Shown here: positions 27,246-36,700 of the stretch, one piece after another
Layout of the letters: every line of letters starts with the position of its first letter
Numbering within the stretch: the stretch's first letter is position 1
Assembly: GCA_016936355.1 (NCBI GenBank)
Contig: JAFGYB010000050.1
Location: 1 to 64,000 of the forward strand
Direction: 5' to 3'
DNA length: 64,000 nucleotides
Origin: Bacteroidales bacterium
GTDB taxonomy: Bacteria > Bacteroidota > Bacteroidia > Bacteroidales > F082
Made by a program: the position numbers and the translations under genes
Notes under the pieces: model-generated
The model's database searches: none
What the model saw: only the letters and a program-made list of their open reading frames with translations
What the model was told of the DNA's origin: nothing

Positions 27246-27854
27246 ATGAATTTTCTGGCCCATGCGCATCTTTCCAATGGTGATTCACAGATACTGGTGG
27301 GAAATTTAATCGCAGATTCCGTGAAAGGAAAGCAAAAGCTTGACTTTCCTTCGGCGATCCGTATGGGCATCGACCTGCACCGAAAAATTGATGTATTTAC
27401 CGATACCCATCCGGTTTTTAAAAAAAGCGTCGGGGTGATCTATGAAGAAAAGCGTCGTTTTTCGGGCGTGGTGATGGATATTTTTTATGACCATTTTCTG
27501 GCCAGAAACTGGTCCAGTTTTTCTTCAATGCCTCTGGATGTATTTACCATCAAGGTATACCACGTGTTGGGAAGAAATTTTTCTCTGCTGCCCCCCCGGG
27601 TAAAAAGAATATTGCCTTATATGATGGCCCAGAACTGGTTGAATTCCTATGCTAATTTGAAAGATTTGAACCGAATCTTTTACGGGATGGACCGTCGCAC
27701 AAGCTTCAGGTCGGGAATGAGTGACTCGGTTGATTTGCTTGAGAAACACTATCAGGAACTGGAACAGCACTTTTTTGCCTTTTATCCTGAGATGATGGAT
27801 TTTGTGGAGGAGAGTACGGTGCAGTTAAAGACAGAATATTCCGATCAGGAATAA
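27246..27854 (+). CDS. Acyl carrier protein phosphodiesterase-like (AcpH/DUF479)
   Basis: A 202-residue cytoplasmic protein of the AcpH family, which removes the 4'-phosphopantetheine arm from acyl carrier protein. The family start MNFLAHAHLSNGDSQILVGNLIADSVKG is well conserved, followed by GIDLHRKIDVFTDTHP and VVMDIFYDHFLARNW; these carry the His and Asp residues of an HD-like metal site. The 3' end overlaps the convergent YjbQ gene by 10 bp. The activity is inferred from the family; in Bacteroidota homologues it is usually untested. Confidence 0.85.
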   Translation: MNFLAHAHLSNGDSQILVGNLIADSVKGKQKLDFPSAIRMGIDLHRKIDVFTDTHPVFKKSVGVIYEEKRRFSGVVMDIFYDHFLARNWSSFSSMPLDVFTIKVYHVLGRNFSLLPPRVKRILPYMMAQNWLNSYANLKDLNRIFYGMDRRTSFRSGMSDSVDLLEKHYQELEQHFFAFYPEMMDFVEESTVQLKTEYSDQE

Positions 27855-28255
27855 ACGGTAATTACCAATTTTCTCGGGCTGTTATACGAGCGAAATTCAC
27901 AGTAATAGATTCCCTGCCAGGTGCCTGTATTCAGGCGGTAATCACTGATCGGAATAGTTAAGGAATTTCCGGTAATGGCTGTTTTGAAATGCGCCGGCAT
28001 GTCGTCGGGGCCTTCTATCGTGTGCGTATAAAAAGGTGCATTTTCAGGAGCCGCTTTGTCGTACAAAGCAGCCAAATCTGTACGAACATCGGGATCAGCA
28101 TTTTCGTTCAGCATCAGAGCCGCCGAAGTGTGTTTTAAAAAAAGGTTGACTAATCCGGTTTCGGGTAACTTCCCGATGCTCTTTACTATGAGGTCATCAA
28201 TGAGATGAAAACCTTTTCCCATCCGGGGTAAGAAGATTTCTTTTTGCTGGATCAT
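27845..28255 (-). CDS. YjbQ/UPF0047 family protein
   Basis: A 136-residue cytoplasmic protein of the YjbQ family, implicated in weak thiamine phosphate synthase activity. Signature segments are present: FLKHTSAALMLNENADPDVRTDL and EGPDDMPAHFKTAITG, then GTWQGIYYCEFR. The conserved His, Asp and Glu positions are intact. It overlaps the upstream DUF423 gene by 4 bp (ATGA), implying translational coupling. A thiamine-binding-like protein is encoded just beyond the divergent promoter, a possible vitamin link. Confidence 0.88.
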   Translation of the reverse strand: MIQQKEIFLPRMGKGFHLIDDLIVKSIGKLPETGLVNLFLKHTSAALMLNENADPDVRTDLAALYDKAAPENAPFYTHTIEGPDDMPAHFKTAITGNSLTIPISDYRLNTGTWQGIYYCEFRSYNSPRKLVITVYS

Positions 28256-28674
28256 TTTGTTGTAGAATGTGATCTGCTTTTTTTAGGGTTGATGTAGGTA
28301 ATCCCACTCCAAAAAATAACCAGCCATCCCAGCATGAAGAAAGTGCCTCCCACTGGGGCCAGTCCTCTCAGAAAGCCTACATTCAAATGGGTAAAGGACA
28401 TGGTGGAGGTAAGATAGATGGAAAAGGAGAAGAAAACGATTCCTACCACAAACAGGGTATAAATTAACCTAGACTGTGTACGTGTAATATTTCGTTGCAG
28501 GTAAACCAGTGCAAGTATAGCCAGCGTATGAATGATCTGATACTGATTGGCGATGCGAAAGGCATTCATTTGTTCGGGATTGATATTTCCAGTCAGTAGA
28601 TGACTGCCAAGAGCCCCCAGTAAAATCATGATAAAACCGGATATGCCGGCAGTGGCAATGTATGTTTTTGTCAT
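28252..28674 (-). CDS. DUF423 family membrane protein
   Basis: A 140-residue inner-membrane protein with four predicted helices. Translation is taken from 28674 (MTKTYIATAGISGFIMILLGALGSH), because the 29-residue extension upstream would read through the promoter. The segments GALGSHLL, NQYQIIHTLAIL and GLAPVGGTFFMLGWL are typical of the DUF423/YwdK family; function unknown. It is first in an operon with the yjbQ-like gene. Confidence 0.85.
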   Translation of the reverse strand: MTKTYIATAGISGFIMILLGALGSHLLTGNINPEQMNAFRIANQYQIIHTLAILALVYLQRNITRTQSRLIYTLFVVGIVFFSFSIYLTSTMSFTHLNVGFLRGLAPVGGTFFMLGWLVIFWSGITYINPKKSRSHSTTK

Positions 28675-28690
28675 TGGATTTGCTTTCCTA

Positions 28691-28721
28691 CAAAGGTAAA
28701 AAACAAAATAAATTACCTTTG
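28691..28721. promoter_or_regulatory. Palindromic divergent promoter/operator
   Basis: A perfect 9-bp inverted repeat, CAAAGGTAA (28691-28699) and TTACCTTTG (28713-28721), sits 17 bp from the DUF423 start on one side and 39 bp from the thiamine-binding-like gene on the other. Each arm contains TACCTTTG, a match to TAnnTTTG, one on each strand pointing outward. It can be read as two back-to-back -7 boxes or as one regulator site covering both. Confidence 0.5.
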
Positions 28722-28759
28722 CTGGTTTGTAACGAAATTGTTGATTAAAATATTTTGCC

Positions 28760-29017
28760 ATGAATACTTCCGTTGAGATCAGTTATTATCCACTGAAAGA
28801 AGAGTTTGTGCCACCAATCAAATCTTTTATTGACCGGTTGCACCATCATGAAGGTTTGGTAGTGAAGACCAACGGGATGAGTACTCAGGTCTTCGGACCC
28901 TATTTTGAGGTGATGAATGCCATTACCCAGGAAATTCACAAAAGCTTTGAGCTTCCCCATTCGGTATTTGTGCTGAAAGTAATCAATGCAGACCTCAATC
29001 ACGTAGTTAAAGAATAA
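28760..29017 (+). CDS. Thiamine-binding-like small protein (MTH1187/YkoF type)
   Basis: An 85-residue ferredoxin-like-fold protein of the MTH1187/YkoF family (MNTSVEISYYPL, LHHHEGLVVKTNGMSTQVFG). Members bind thiamine or hydroxymethylpyrimidine and often accompany transport genes. It has no signal peptide, so it should be cytoplasmic. It is first in a tight operon: 2 bp before the PnuC-type transporter gene, which overlaps the kinase gene. No TPP riboswitch is present in the short leader. Confidence 0.75.
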   Translation: MNTSVEISYYPLKEEFVPPIKSFIDRLHHHEGLVVKTNGMSTQVFGPYFEVMNAITQEIHKSFELPHSVFVLKVINADLNHVVKE

Positions 29018-29019
29018 GA

Positions 29020-29688
29020 ATGAGTTTTCACGATTTTTATCAGCTGCTCTATCAGAATATAGTAGACAGCTCCTGGATAGAGATAATTGCAGCCGCTTTC
29101 GGGCTGATCAGTGTGTGGTATGCAAAAAAGGCCAATATTTTGGTTTATCCTACCGGCATTATCAGCGTGTTGCTGTATGTATATATTTGTTTCAATGCCC
29201 AGCTCTATGCTGATATGGGGATTAATGCCTATTATTTCATTTTTAGTGTGTATGGCTGGATTATGTGGTCCAGAAAATCTGACGACAAGGAAGAACTACC
29301 GGTAACCTGGTCAACCCGGAAAACCTGGCTGATCAGTATTGGTGTCATGATTGTTTCTGTTGTGGTAATCCAGATTTTACTGCGCATCTTTAAAGCAGAT
29401 GATAAAGTGTATTGGTCCACGATTGTACCGTATACCGATACCTTTACTACAGCAGTATTTATTGTAGGAATGTGGCAAATGGCCATCAAAAAAGTGGAAA
29501 ACTGGCTGTTCTGGATTGTTGCCGATGTGGTTTCCGTACCGCTGTATTTCTACAAGCATTTGGTATTTACCAGTTTGCAATATTTTGTGTTTTTAATTCT
29601 GGCCGTGATGGGCTATATTGAATGGGTGAAACTGGCCCGGGAACATCAGCAAAAAACAGAGGCTAAAGAGTCTGAAGCCTATGCTTAA
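29020..29688 (+). CDS. PnuC-family vitamin transporter (nicotinamide riboside or thiamine)
   Basis: A 222-residue inner-membrane protein with about seven hydrophobic helices and the family WxxW motif (YGWIMWS). PnuC proteins facilitate diffusion of nicotinamide riboside; the related PnuT carries thiamine. Uptake is made one-way by phosphorylation in the cytoplasm. Here the gene lies between a thiamine-binding-like protein and a NadR-kinase-like ATPase, so both substrates remain possible; I slightly favour nicotinamide riboside because of the kinase. Confidence 0.85.
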   Translation: MSFHDFYQLLYQNIVDSSWIEIIAAAFGLISVWYAKKANILVYPTGIISVLLYVYICFNAQLYADMGINAYYFIFSVYGWIMWSRKSDDKEELPVTWSTRKTWLISIGVMIVSVVVIQILLRIFKADDKVYWSTIVPYTDTFTTAVFIVGMWQMAIKKVENWLFWIVADVVSVPLYFYKHLVFTSLQYFVFLILAVMGYIEWVKLAREHQQKTEAKESEAYA

Positions 29689-30193
29689 AAGAATTGCGAT
29701 TACAGGACCTGAATCAACAGGAAAATCCTGGCTGGCAGAGCAACTGGCACTGAAGTTCAAAACCGTGTATGTGCCCGAGTATGCCCGGGAGTATCTATTG
29801 CAAAACGGATTGGAATATGATATCCACGATGTGGAGGCCATTGCCAAAGGACAGCTGAAGCGGGAAGAGGTGGCCGCTGTGGAAACCGACCATCTTTTGT
29901 TTTGCGATACCGATATGCTGATCCCCAAAATATGGTGTGAAGTGGTTTTCGGAACCTGTCCTGGTTGGATTGAGGACCAATTCAAGACTCATCACTATGA
30001 TCTGTATTTGTTGTGTTTCCCTGATATTCCCTGGGAATACGATCCCATGAGAGAGAATCCGGAAAACCGGGATGAGATTTTTGGGTTGTATGAAAAAACC
30101 TTAAAAGATGCGGGACTTCCCTATCATGTAGTAAAAGGCCTTGGCGGTGATCGTTTGGAAAATGCGCTTAACTTTGTGAAGGAAATCTTGTAA
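29681..30193 (+). CDS. NadR-like nucleoside/ribosylnicotinamide kinase
   Basis: A 170-residue P-loop kinase resembling the C-terminal domain of NadR: Walker A GPESTGKSWLAEQLA (9-23), EYAREYL, then LLFCDTDML and DLYLLCFPDIPWEYDPMRENPENR, the lid/substrate region of AAA_28 proteins. It should phosphorylate the vitamin brought in by PnuC, trapping it. It lacks the nucleotidyltransferase domain of full NadR. It overlaps the transporter gene by 8 bp. Confidence 0.82.
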   Translation: MLKRIAITGPESTGKSWLAEQLALKFKTVYVPEYAREYLLQNGLEYDIHDVEAIAKGQLKREEVAAVETDHLLFCDTDMLIPKIWCEVVFGTCPGWIEDQFKTHHYDLYLLCFPDIPWEYDPMRENPENRDEIFGLYEKTLKDAGLPYHVVKGLGGDRLENALNFVKEIL

Positions 30194-30194
30194 C

Positions 30195-31370
30195 ATGACT
30201 CCGGATCAGAAACGTATGAGCGTTTTATTTCTCGCCCGCTGGTATCCCAGCAAGTATGATCCCATGCCCGGACTTTTTATTCAGCGTCATGCTGAAGCGG
30301 TGGCTTTACACGCTGATGTTTCGGTAGTTTACCCACATGCTATCCAGGAAAAAGGAGATCATTTGTTTGAAGTAAATACCGGGGAGGTTCATGGCGTTTT
30401 CACGGTTAGAGTCTTTTATCATGTTCCGGAATCGGCAAATTTATTCACCAAATCATATCGGTTTTTCAAAGCCGTGAATCTGGGTGTTCAGGAAGTAGTG
30501 AAGAAAAAGGGAAGCTTCCAGCTGATCCATGTAAATGTGCTCACCCGGCTGGGATTTGCAGCCCTTTACTATCATTGGAAATTCAAGATCCCTTACCTCA
30601 TTACCGAACACTGGACCCGTTATCTGAAACCATTTCCGTTTAAAAACAGGATACACAAATGGATCAGCCGCTGGGTCGTACAAAAATCGGCCATGGTGAC
30701 CACCGTTTCCGAGGATCTGACCCAGGCAATGAAAAATTGCAGTCTCCGACACCGGGATTACCGGGTAATCAGAAATGTAGTAGCTCCTTTCTTTTACACT
30801 TTTCCTCTTTCTGAGAACAGGGCGAAGGGGAAAGAATTTATTCATGTGAGTTGTTTTACGGACCAGCAAAAAAACATCAGCGGATTGTTGCGGGTGATTG
30901 GAAGATTAGCTGAAGTAAGAGATGATTTTCATTTTTTACTGGTGGGAGAGGGGGAAGACCTGGAAATGTTGAAACAGTATGCCCGCGAATTAAAAATTCC
31001 GGAAAAGGTCCTTGCATTTAAGGGGCTCCTGGAAGGAAAAGCATTGGCCGAAACCATGAGCAATGCAGATGCTTTGGTATTGTTCAGTAATTATGAAAAC
31101 ATGCCGGTGGTGATCAATGAAAGTCTGGTTCTGGGCGTACCGGTGTTTTCTACCCGCGTGGGCGGTATTTCAGAAATTATTGACGAAAGCAACGGCCGTC
31201 TGGTTGAAAAAGGAGATGAGCAGGCATTGGTAAACCTGTTCATAGAATTTCTAAACGGTCAGTTTTCTTTTGACAGAAAAAAAATCAGGGAAGATGCGCT
31301 TAATTCCTTTTCTTATGAAACAGTAGGCACTCAACTGGTTTCTTATTATCAGGAAATTCTGAACCGTTAA
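30195..31370 (+). CDS. Family 4 glycosyltransferase
   Basis: A 391-residue GT-B fold glycosyltransferase. The N-terminal domain begins LFLARWYPSKYDPMPGLFIQRHAEA; the C-terminal GT4 domain includes LLVGEGEDLEMLKQYA and the nucleotide-sugar EX7E-type region VVINESLVLGVPVFSTRVGGISE. An alternative start seven residues in (30216) is possible. It follows the vitamin salvage genes by 1 bp without an obvious functional link and meets the aldo/keto reductase gene end to end with a 4-bp overlap. The acceptor is unknown, probably envelope polysaccharide. Confidence 0.87.
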   Translation: MTPDQKRMSVLFLARWYPSKYDPMPGLFIQRHAEAVALHADVSVVYPHAIQEKGDHLFEVNTGEVHGVFTVRVFYHVPESANLFTKSYRFFKAVNLGVQEVVKKKGSFQLIHVNVLTRLGFAALYYHWKFKIPYLITEHWTRYLKPFPFKNRIHKWISRWVVQKSAMVTTVSEDLTQAMKNCSLRHRDYRVIRNVVAPFFYTFPLSENRAKGKEFIHVSCFTDQQKNISGLLRVIGRLAEVRDDFHFLLVGEGEDLEMLKQYARELKIPEKVLAFKGLLEGKALAETMSNADALVLFSNYENMPVVINESLVLGVPVFSTRVGGISEIIDESNGRLVEKGDEQALVNLFIEFLNGQFSFDRKKIREDALNSFSYETVGTQLVSYYQEILNR

Positions 31371-32269
31371 GGGACCGGTTGTCCCAGCGAAGCCTCGTAA
31401 ATTTCATACCACATTTCTGTAGTCAGGTTAATGTCGAAAGCGGCCAGGGCGGAGTTCATTCGTTCAATTTTTCCCGAACCGATGATGGGAATAATTCCTG
31501 CCGGATGATGCAACAACCAGGCATAGACCAAGGTGTCGATGGATGGAATGTTAAGTCTGTTGGCTAGATCCATCAGTGCTTCGTTGATCCTTTTGCTTTT
31601 TTCATCCACGGGATTGATCAGTTTACCTCCGGCGAGTGGTGACCAGGCCATGGGATGAATCTTCTCTTTGAGAAAGAACGCCATGTTGCTGTTTTCAAAG
31701 TGCTCCAGGGTGTAGGGGGAGATTTCCACCTGATTGGTGATCAATGGTTCAGATGTGTATCGGTTCAACATCTCGAATTCCATGAAACTAAAATTGGAAA
31801 CCCCGAAATGCAATACTTTTCCAGCTTGTTTCAGTGCATCAAAAGCCCTGGCCGTTTCTTCCGGATTCATCAGCGGATCGGCACGGTGGATCAACAACAG
31901 ATCAATATAATCGGTATTGAAATTTTTCAACGACTGATCAACACTTTTCACAATGTGTTGGAAGCTGGTATCATAAAACTTGACCCTTTTGCCCGGAATA
32001 TCCCGGTATAGGGGTTGAATCCCGCACTTGGTTACCAGTTGCATTTTTTCCCTGAGGGAAGGTTTTTGTTTCAGAGCATTACCAAATATAGTTTCTGCCT
32101 GGAAATCACCGTAGATATCGGCATGATCAAAGGTTGTGATGCCCTTGTCCAATGCTGATTCGATGTAATTGAGCAGTTGATTCGTGGTGAAGTTCCAGTT
32201 TTTTACCCTCCAAAATCCGAGTGCAATACGGGATACGGTCAGCTTTTCTGATAATATTATTTGATTCAT
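31367..32269 (-). CDS. Aldo/keto reductase
   Basis: A 300-residue cytoplasmic NAD(P)H-dependent oxidoreductase of the YdhF-like group. The catalytic tetrad positions are visible: D and Y in TTFDHADIYGD, K in LVTKCG and H in DLLLIHRADPL, with GVSNFSFMEFEML and the C-terminal cofactor region IPIIGSGKIERM. The substrate is unknown. It lies 56 bp after the sigma-54 response regulator gene but has its own -7 element, so it may not belong to that operon. Confidence 0.9.
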   Translation of the reverse strand: MNQIILSEKLTVSRIALGFWRVKNWNFTTNQLLNYIESALDKGITTFDHADIYGDFQAETIFGNALKQKPSLREKMQLVTKCGIQPLYRDIPGKRVKFYDTSFQHIVKSVDQSLKNFNTDYIDLLLIHRADPLMNPEETARAFDALKQAGKVLHFGVSNFSFMEFEMLNRYTSEPLITNQVEISPYTLEHFENSNMAFFLKEKIHPMAWSPLAGGKLINPVDEKSKRINEALMDLANRLNIPSIDTLVYAWLLHHPAGIIPIIGSGKIERMNSALAAFDINLTTEMWYEIYEASLGQPVP

Positions 32270-32302
32270 TTATTGCATTATTGATTATGAAAAACCGGGG
32301 TT

Positions 32303-32310
32303 CAAAGCTA
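32303..32310 (-). promoter_or_regulatory. -7 promoter element for the aldo/keto reductase gene
   Basis: On the minus strand this reads TAGCTTTG, matching TAnnTTTG, 33 bp upstream of the start codon at 32269. No -33 box is seen. Confidence 0.4.
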
Positions 32311-32325
32311 TTAAATTTTTTACAC

Positions 32326-33720
32326 CTAATGGCTGAGATTGTCGTTTACCCGTTTAATGGTTTTGTGCAGGGTAGTGCGGTCGACCCCCAGTTTTTTAGC
32401 AGCGAGTGAGATATTTTGATCGTACTGCGCCAGAATTTTTTCGATGAAATATTTTTCAATACTTCTGGAAGCTTCATCACTTGCTTTTTTTCTGCTTTCA
32501 ATCATTTCTTCCCAGGTATCGATGTTTGTGTCGAAAGATAAATTTTTGGTTTTCCGGAATCGGGTCTCCTCCATTGGCCTGAAATGAATCATTTCGTCTT
32601 TTTGAGATAGGATAATGGTTCGCATGACGAAGTTGTAAAGCTCTCGTATGTTCCCCGGCCAGTCATATTGCATAAGAGATTGAAGGGATTCGGTATCAAT
32701 TTCTTTCACAGGAATTTTGGCTTCATGAGATGCTGTTCTTACGAAATGTCGGGCCAGTAGAGGGATGTCTGCTTTTCTCTCACGCAGAGGCGGTACATCC
32801 AGTCGCAATACATCCAGCCGGTAAAACAAATCTTCGCGAAAAGCACCTTGTTGCACAAGGTCTTCCAATCGACGGTTGGTGGCCGCAATGACCCGGGCAT
32901 TGGTTTTGATTAAATGACTGCCTCCCACCCGGTTGAATTCTTTTTCCTGAAGTACGCGCAATAAGGCAACTTGTGCCCTCATGTCGAGCTCTGATACTTC
33001 ATCCAGGAAAAGCGTTCCGTCGCCAGCCAGTTCAAAGCGTCCTGGTTTTCGGGTATCAGCGCCGGTAAACGCTCCTTTTTCATGGCCGAACAATGCGCTT
33101 TCCAGTAAGTCCTTGGGTATGGCGGCACAATTTACGGCAATGAATGGTTTATCAGACCGGTTGCTGTATTGGTGAATTTGTCTGGTTACCAATTCTTTGC
33201 CGGTCCCTGTTTCACCGTAAATGAGCAGGGTGCTGTTGGTGTCGGCAAAAAGCTTGATCTGTTCTTTTAGTTTTCTCATAACCGGAGTTTCACCAATAAG
33301 CTCTTTGAAGGACTGCTCCACATCTTCTTCCAGACTTTTGTTTCTCAGGATTAGAAGCTTGTTTTCAAGCGCTTTGGAAATCTGGATTTTCAGTTCGGAA
33401 ACTTTTGTTGTTTTGGATATGTAATCAAACGCTCCTTTCTTGATCGCTTTAATGGCCGTATCGATGGAGCTGTGATCGGTTACCATGATGATGGGAACAT
33501 GCTCGTCTTCAATTTTGATCAAGTCGATGGCCGATAATCCGCTTTCTCCGTTTTGCAACATCAGATCCAGCAGTATCAGGTCCGGACCGAACTTTCTCAA
33601 CAATTCAATCCCATGCTTAATATTTACGGCCGATACAGTTTCAAAATCCTTTTTCAAAAGTAATTTCAGATCTTCTGTATAGTTTATATCGTCATCTATG
33701 ATAAGTATTAACTGTTTCAT
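32326..33720 (-). CDS. NtrC-family sigma-54-dependent response regulator
   Basis: A 464-residue activator. Residues 1-120 are a receiver domain with the acidic cluster DDD and phospho-acceptor Asp in LILLDLML. Residues about 145-380 are the AAA+ domain: Walker A GETGTGKE, the sigma-54-contacting loop GAFTGAD and Walker B TLFLDEV. The C-terminus is a Fis-type helix-turn-helix (ISLAAKKLGVDRTTLHKTIKR). It starts 2 bp after the stop of the sensor kinase gene, so the two form a cognate pair. The intact GAFTGA means it should activate sigma-54 promoters; a candidate lies upstream of the divergent operon at 37380. Confidence 0.95.
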   Translation of the reverse strand: MKQLILIIDDDINYTEDLKLLLKKDFETVSAVNIKHGIELLRKFGPDLILLDLMLQNGESGLSAIDLIKIEDEHVPIIMVTDHSSIDTAIKAIKKGAFDYISKTTKVSELKIQISKALENKLLILRNKSLEEDVEQSFKELIGETPVMRKLKEQIKLFADTNSTLLIYGETGTGKELVTRQIHQYSNRSDKPFIAVNCAAIPKDLLESALFGHEKGAFTGADTRKPGRFELAGDGTLFLDEVSELDMRAQVALLRVLQEKEFNRVGGSHLIKTNARVIAATNRRLEDLVQQGAFREDLFYRLDVLRLDVPPLRERKADIPLLARHFVRTASHEAKIPVKEIDTESLQSLMQYDWPGNIRELYNFVMRTIILSQKDEMIHFRPMEETRFRKTKNLSFDTNIDTWEEMIESRKKASDEASRSIEKYFIEKILAQYDQNISLAAKKLGVDRTTLHKTIKRVNDNLSH

Positions 33721-33722
33721 GT

Positions 33723-36700
33723 TTAGCTGCTTTTTTGTAATTCAATAACCATTGAGGTTTCTTTATTTTGAACGCTCTCTTTCACATATATCCTGCCTCC
33801 GTATTTGGCCAGGATTTTTTTGGAATAGTACAATCCGTAACCGGTACTGCCTGTAGTGGAATAGCCATTCTCAAAAATGGCCTGATATTTATCTTCCGCG
33901 ATGCCCATTCCGTTGTCAGTGACTTCAATGACTATTCTTGTCTCTTTATCCAGTAATTTAACAGTCAGCTTTTTTTCCCGGGTTTGCTTCATGGCCTTTA
34001 AGGCATTCTGAAGTAAATTTTCCAAAATATTAGCCAACGCAACGGGGTCCATCAGTACCCTGACATCCGGATCCATTGCAGAAAAGAATATCCTGTAGTC
34101 AATTTGTTCGTGGTCTTTCAATTTTTTTAATTCACCATTAAGGTTCTGAATGATGGTGACCGGATTACAGGAGTGGTTGGAGAAAATGATTTTCTTTATT
34201 TTGGATAGAGCGGACCGTAACCGGTTCATATTTAAACTGAAGAGCTCTTTGTCTGAATGCTGGATTTCGGAAAGATCGATTTCCAACAAACGGCTCAACT
34301 GGTTCTTGTATTCATCAATTTCCTGCGACATTTCCTTTAGGCTGGAAATATTTTTCAATTCGGAGGATACTTCAGCAATAACCGGAAGGGTCAGGTTAAA
34401 GAAGGTTTCCTTCCTTTTATTAAACGGGGCCTGGTAATCCGCTTGTTGAATTTCACTGAGCGATAAGTTCTCATAGAGTAATTGTAAGCTGTTCAGATTG
34501 CTTTGTGCCCAGGATCCGTGGGAGAAGTTGATCAGGGTCTGAAACAATTGGAATTCCTGTTCTTTATCCGTTTTTTTGGTGAACAGATTTTTAATCCAAA
34601 GATGGAAGCCTATAGGGCTCAGCGATCCAAACAAGATAATTGTCAAAGGCATCACGTACCGGAAAATATTGTGATAGATGGAAAAGGTGTAAAGGATCAG
34701 AGCGAAAATGAATAAATTCAGGGTAATGATCAGCGTGGTCAGTTGTGCATCCCAGTCAAACTTACGGATACCGTAAGAAATGCAGCTGATCAGGATGAGA
34801 AAACCAAGGATAACCACTGTTAAATAGGAAATGAATTCTTTGTTTTGCAGCAAGCTATATACTTTATTATCCAGGGTGTACAACAAGGATAAGGGAAATG
34901 AAATTTCACTCAGAGTGATTTGCTCACCGGCTGAAATATTTTTTAAGCGGATGCTTTTGCCTGAGGGGAAGAGTACGTGAATATTATAGGTGTTGTTCTC
35001 GGACACACCAAAGTGAATTAAATTCTGGTTTTGTACGATCAGATCATTGAGCATGGATCCGATTTGGCGGTATCCAATCAGACTGTCTTTTTGATACAGC
35101 CAGATTTTAGCCCCGATGGCATCTGTGTTTGATTTCACGCCACGTAATTTCAACTGGATGAAATTGGGCTTGTCCAGATTGTTTTTCCAATAAATATTTT
35201 TTCCTTCATTGAATCCGTAGATGTCCAGGTCTCCATCATTGTCCAGGTCACAAGTGGCTGCAAAGCTGATGGTTCCTCTTGTTATGCCCATTTCAACCGA
35301 GCGGTCTGTGAACCTCCCTTTATGATTCAGGAAGATGTGGTTTTGGGGGCCTTTGCGTTCATTTGATGTGATAAATAAATCCATGAAACCGTTGTTGTCA
35401 TAATCTCCCACAGTAAACTGCCCGGTTTTCCTCTCGGAATTGAGCGTGTTGAGTCCTGTTTGAAGGGTCACATCCTTGAAATTTCCCTTTCCGTCATTTT
35501 CATACAAGGAGATAAAGGGCATTTCAGCCAGTCGCAGTATATCCAAATCACCGTCGTTGTCATAGTCCAGGGCTGCTGCGCTGATTTTTCTTTGTTGAAT
35601 AGGAGCTCCTGCGGCTAACGGTAGGGGCCTTTGATCCCATCCGGAAGGGGCTAAAGGATTTTTGAAATAGAGCGCATCGTTTGCCCAGTTCCGCAAAATG
35701 AAAATATCGGTAAAGCCGTCATTATTGAAGTCAGCGAATATTGTTTTCACATTCCAGCCTTCAAAGGTTGAGTGCTGTGATGTATCGGAAGGCGTAAATG
35801 AGCCGTATCCGTTGTTCAGCAAAAAAGAAAGGGTTCCCTGACCCTGGTTGCTGTATCCGTATACCAGTGCTATATCCAGATCTCCATCAAGGTCAAAGTC
35901 GGAGAAGTTGATACCCTGGGTCGGGTTGGTGGAAAACTTTTTGGGTATCAGGTATGAATAAGAAATGCTGTATTTTCCGGCTGTCTTTTTGAATACATTC
36001 AAATAATACTGGTTGTTTTTAAAGTCAGCAGAAATTATTTCAGGCAAATTGTCTCCGTCAAGATCGTAGGCATAGGTAAAAAAACTGTTGTATGTATTTG
36101 CATTCAATCCGTAGGGCAGAGCAAAGTCAGTAAAATAATTTTCAGGGGTATTCAGATAAAAGTAAGGTCTTCTGACATCAGAAATATTAAAGAGCAGGAT
36201 GTCGGGAAATTCATCCATATTGAAATCAGAAATCACAATAGAAGGACGCAATTTTCGATACAATGAACTGATGGGAACTCCTTGTGAAATACTGCTGCTT
36301 GTAAAATTAAAGCGGGGACCCTCAATTCCGGAAACAGCTGCAAAATCATTAAAAAAGTTTCCATTATACCTATACTCGGAATACAACTGATTCGATTGAT
36401 TTAATAATAATACATGACCGTCATCAAGTTGAGCATATGAACTCATTTTTATTGAATAGGGGACATGAAACACATTTTGTTGACTGGTTTTGATCTGAAA
36501 GTATCCGTCATGGGTGAGCTTTAAAGGAGTGAAAAAGGGAGCTTGTTCATTTGATATGGGTTCCAATGCGCTTGAATTGAGAAAGTAGGATCGGTTGTTT
36601 CCGGTGTTGATAAACAAGGTGTCGTTTATTATCAGAATCTCGGCTAGTACACTTTTATTGTCATCCTTGGGGATTCTGTAATTTTTAAATTGCTTTCCGT

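Noticed and set aside
28722-28759. TPP riboswitch before the thiamine-binding-like gene
   Set aside because: The leader is under 40 bp and has no CUGAGA core.
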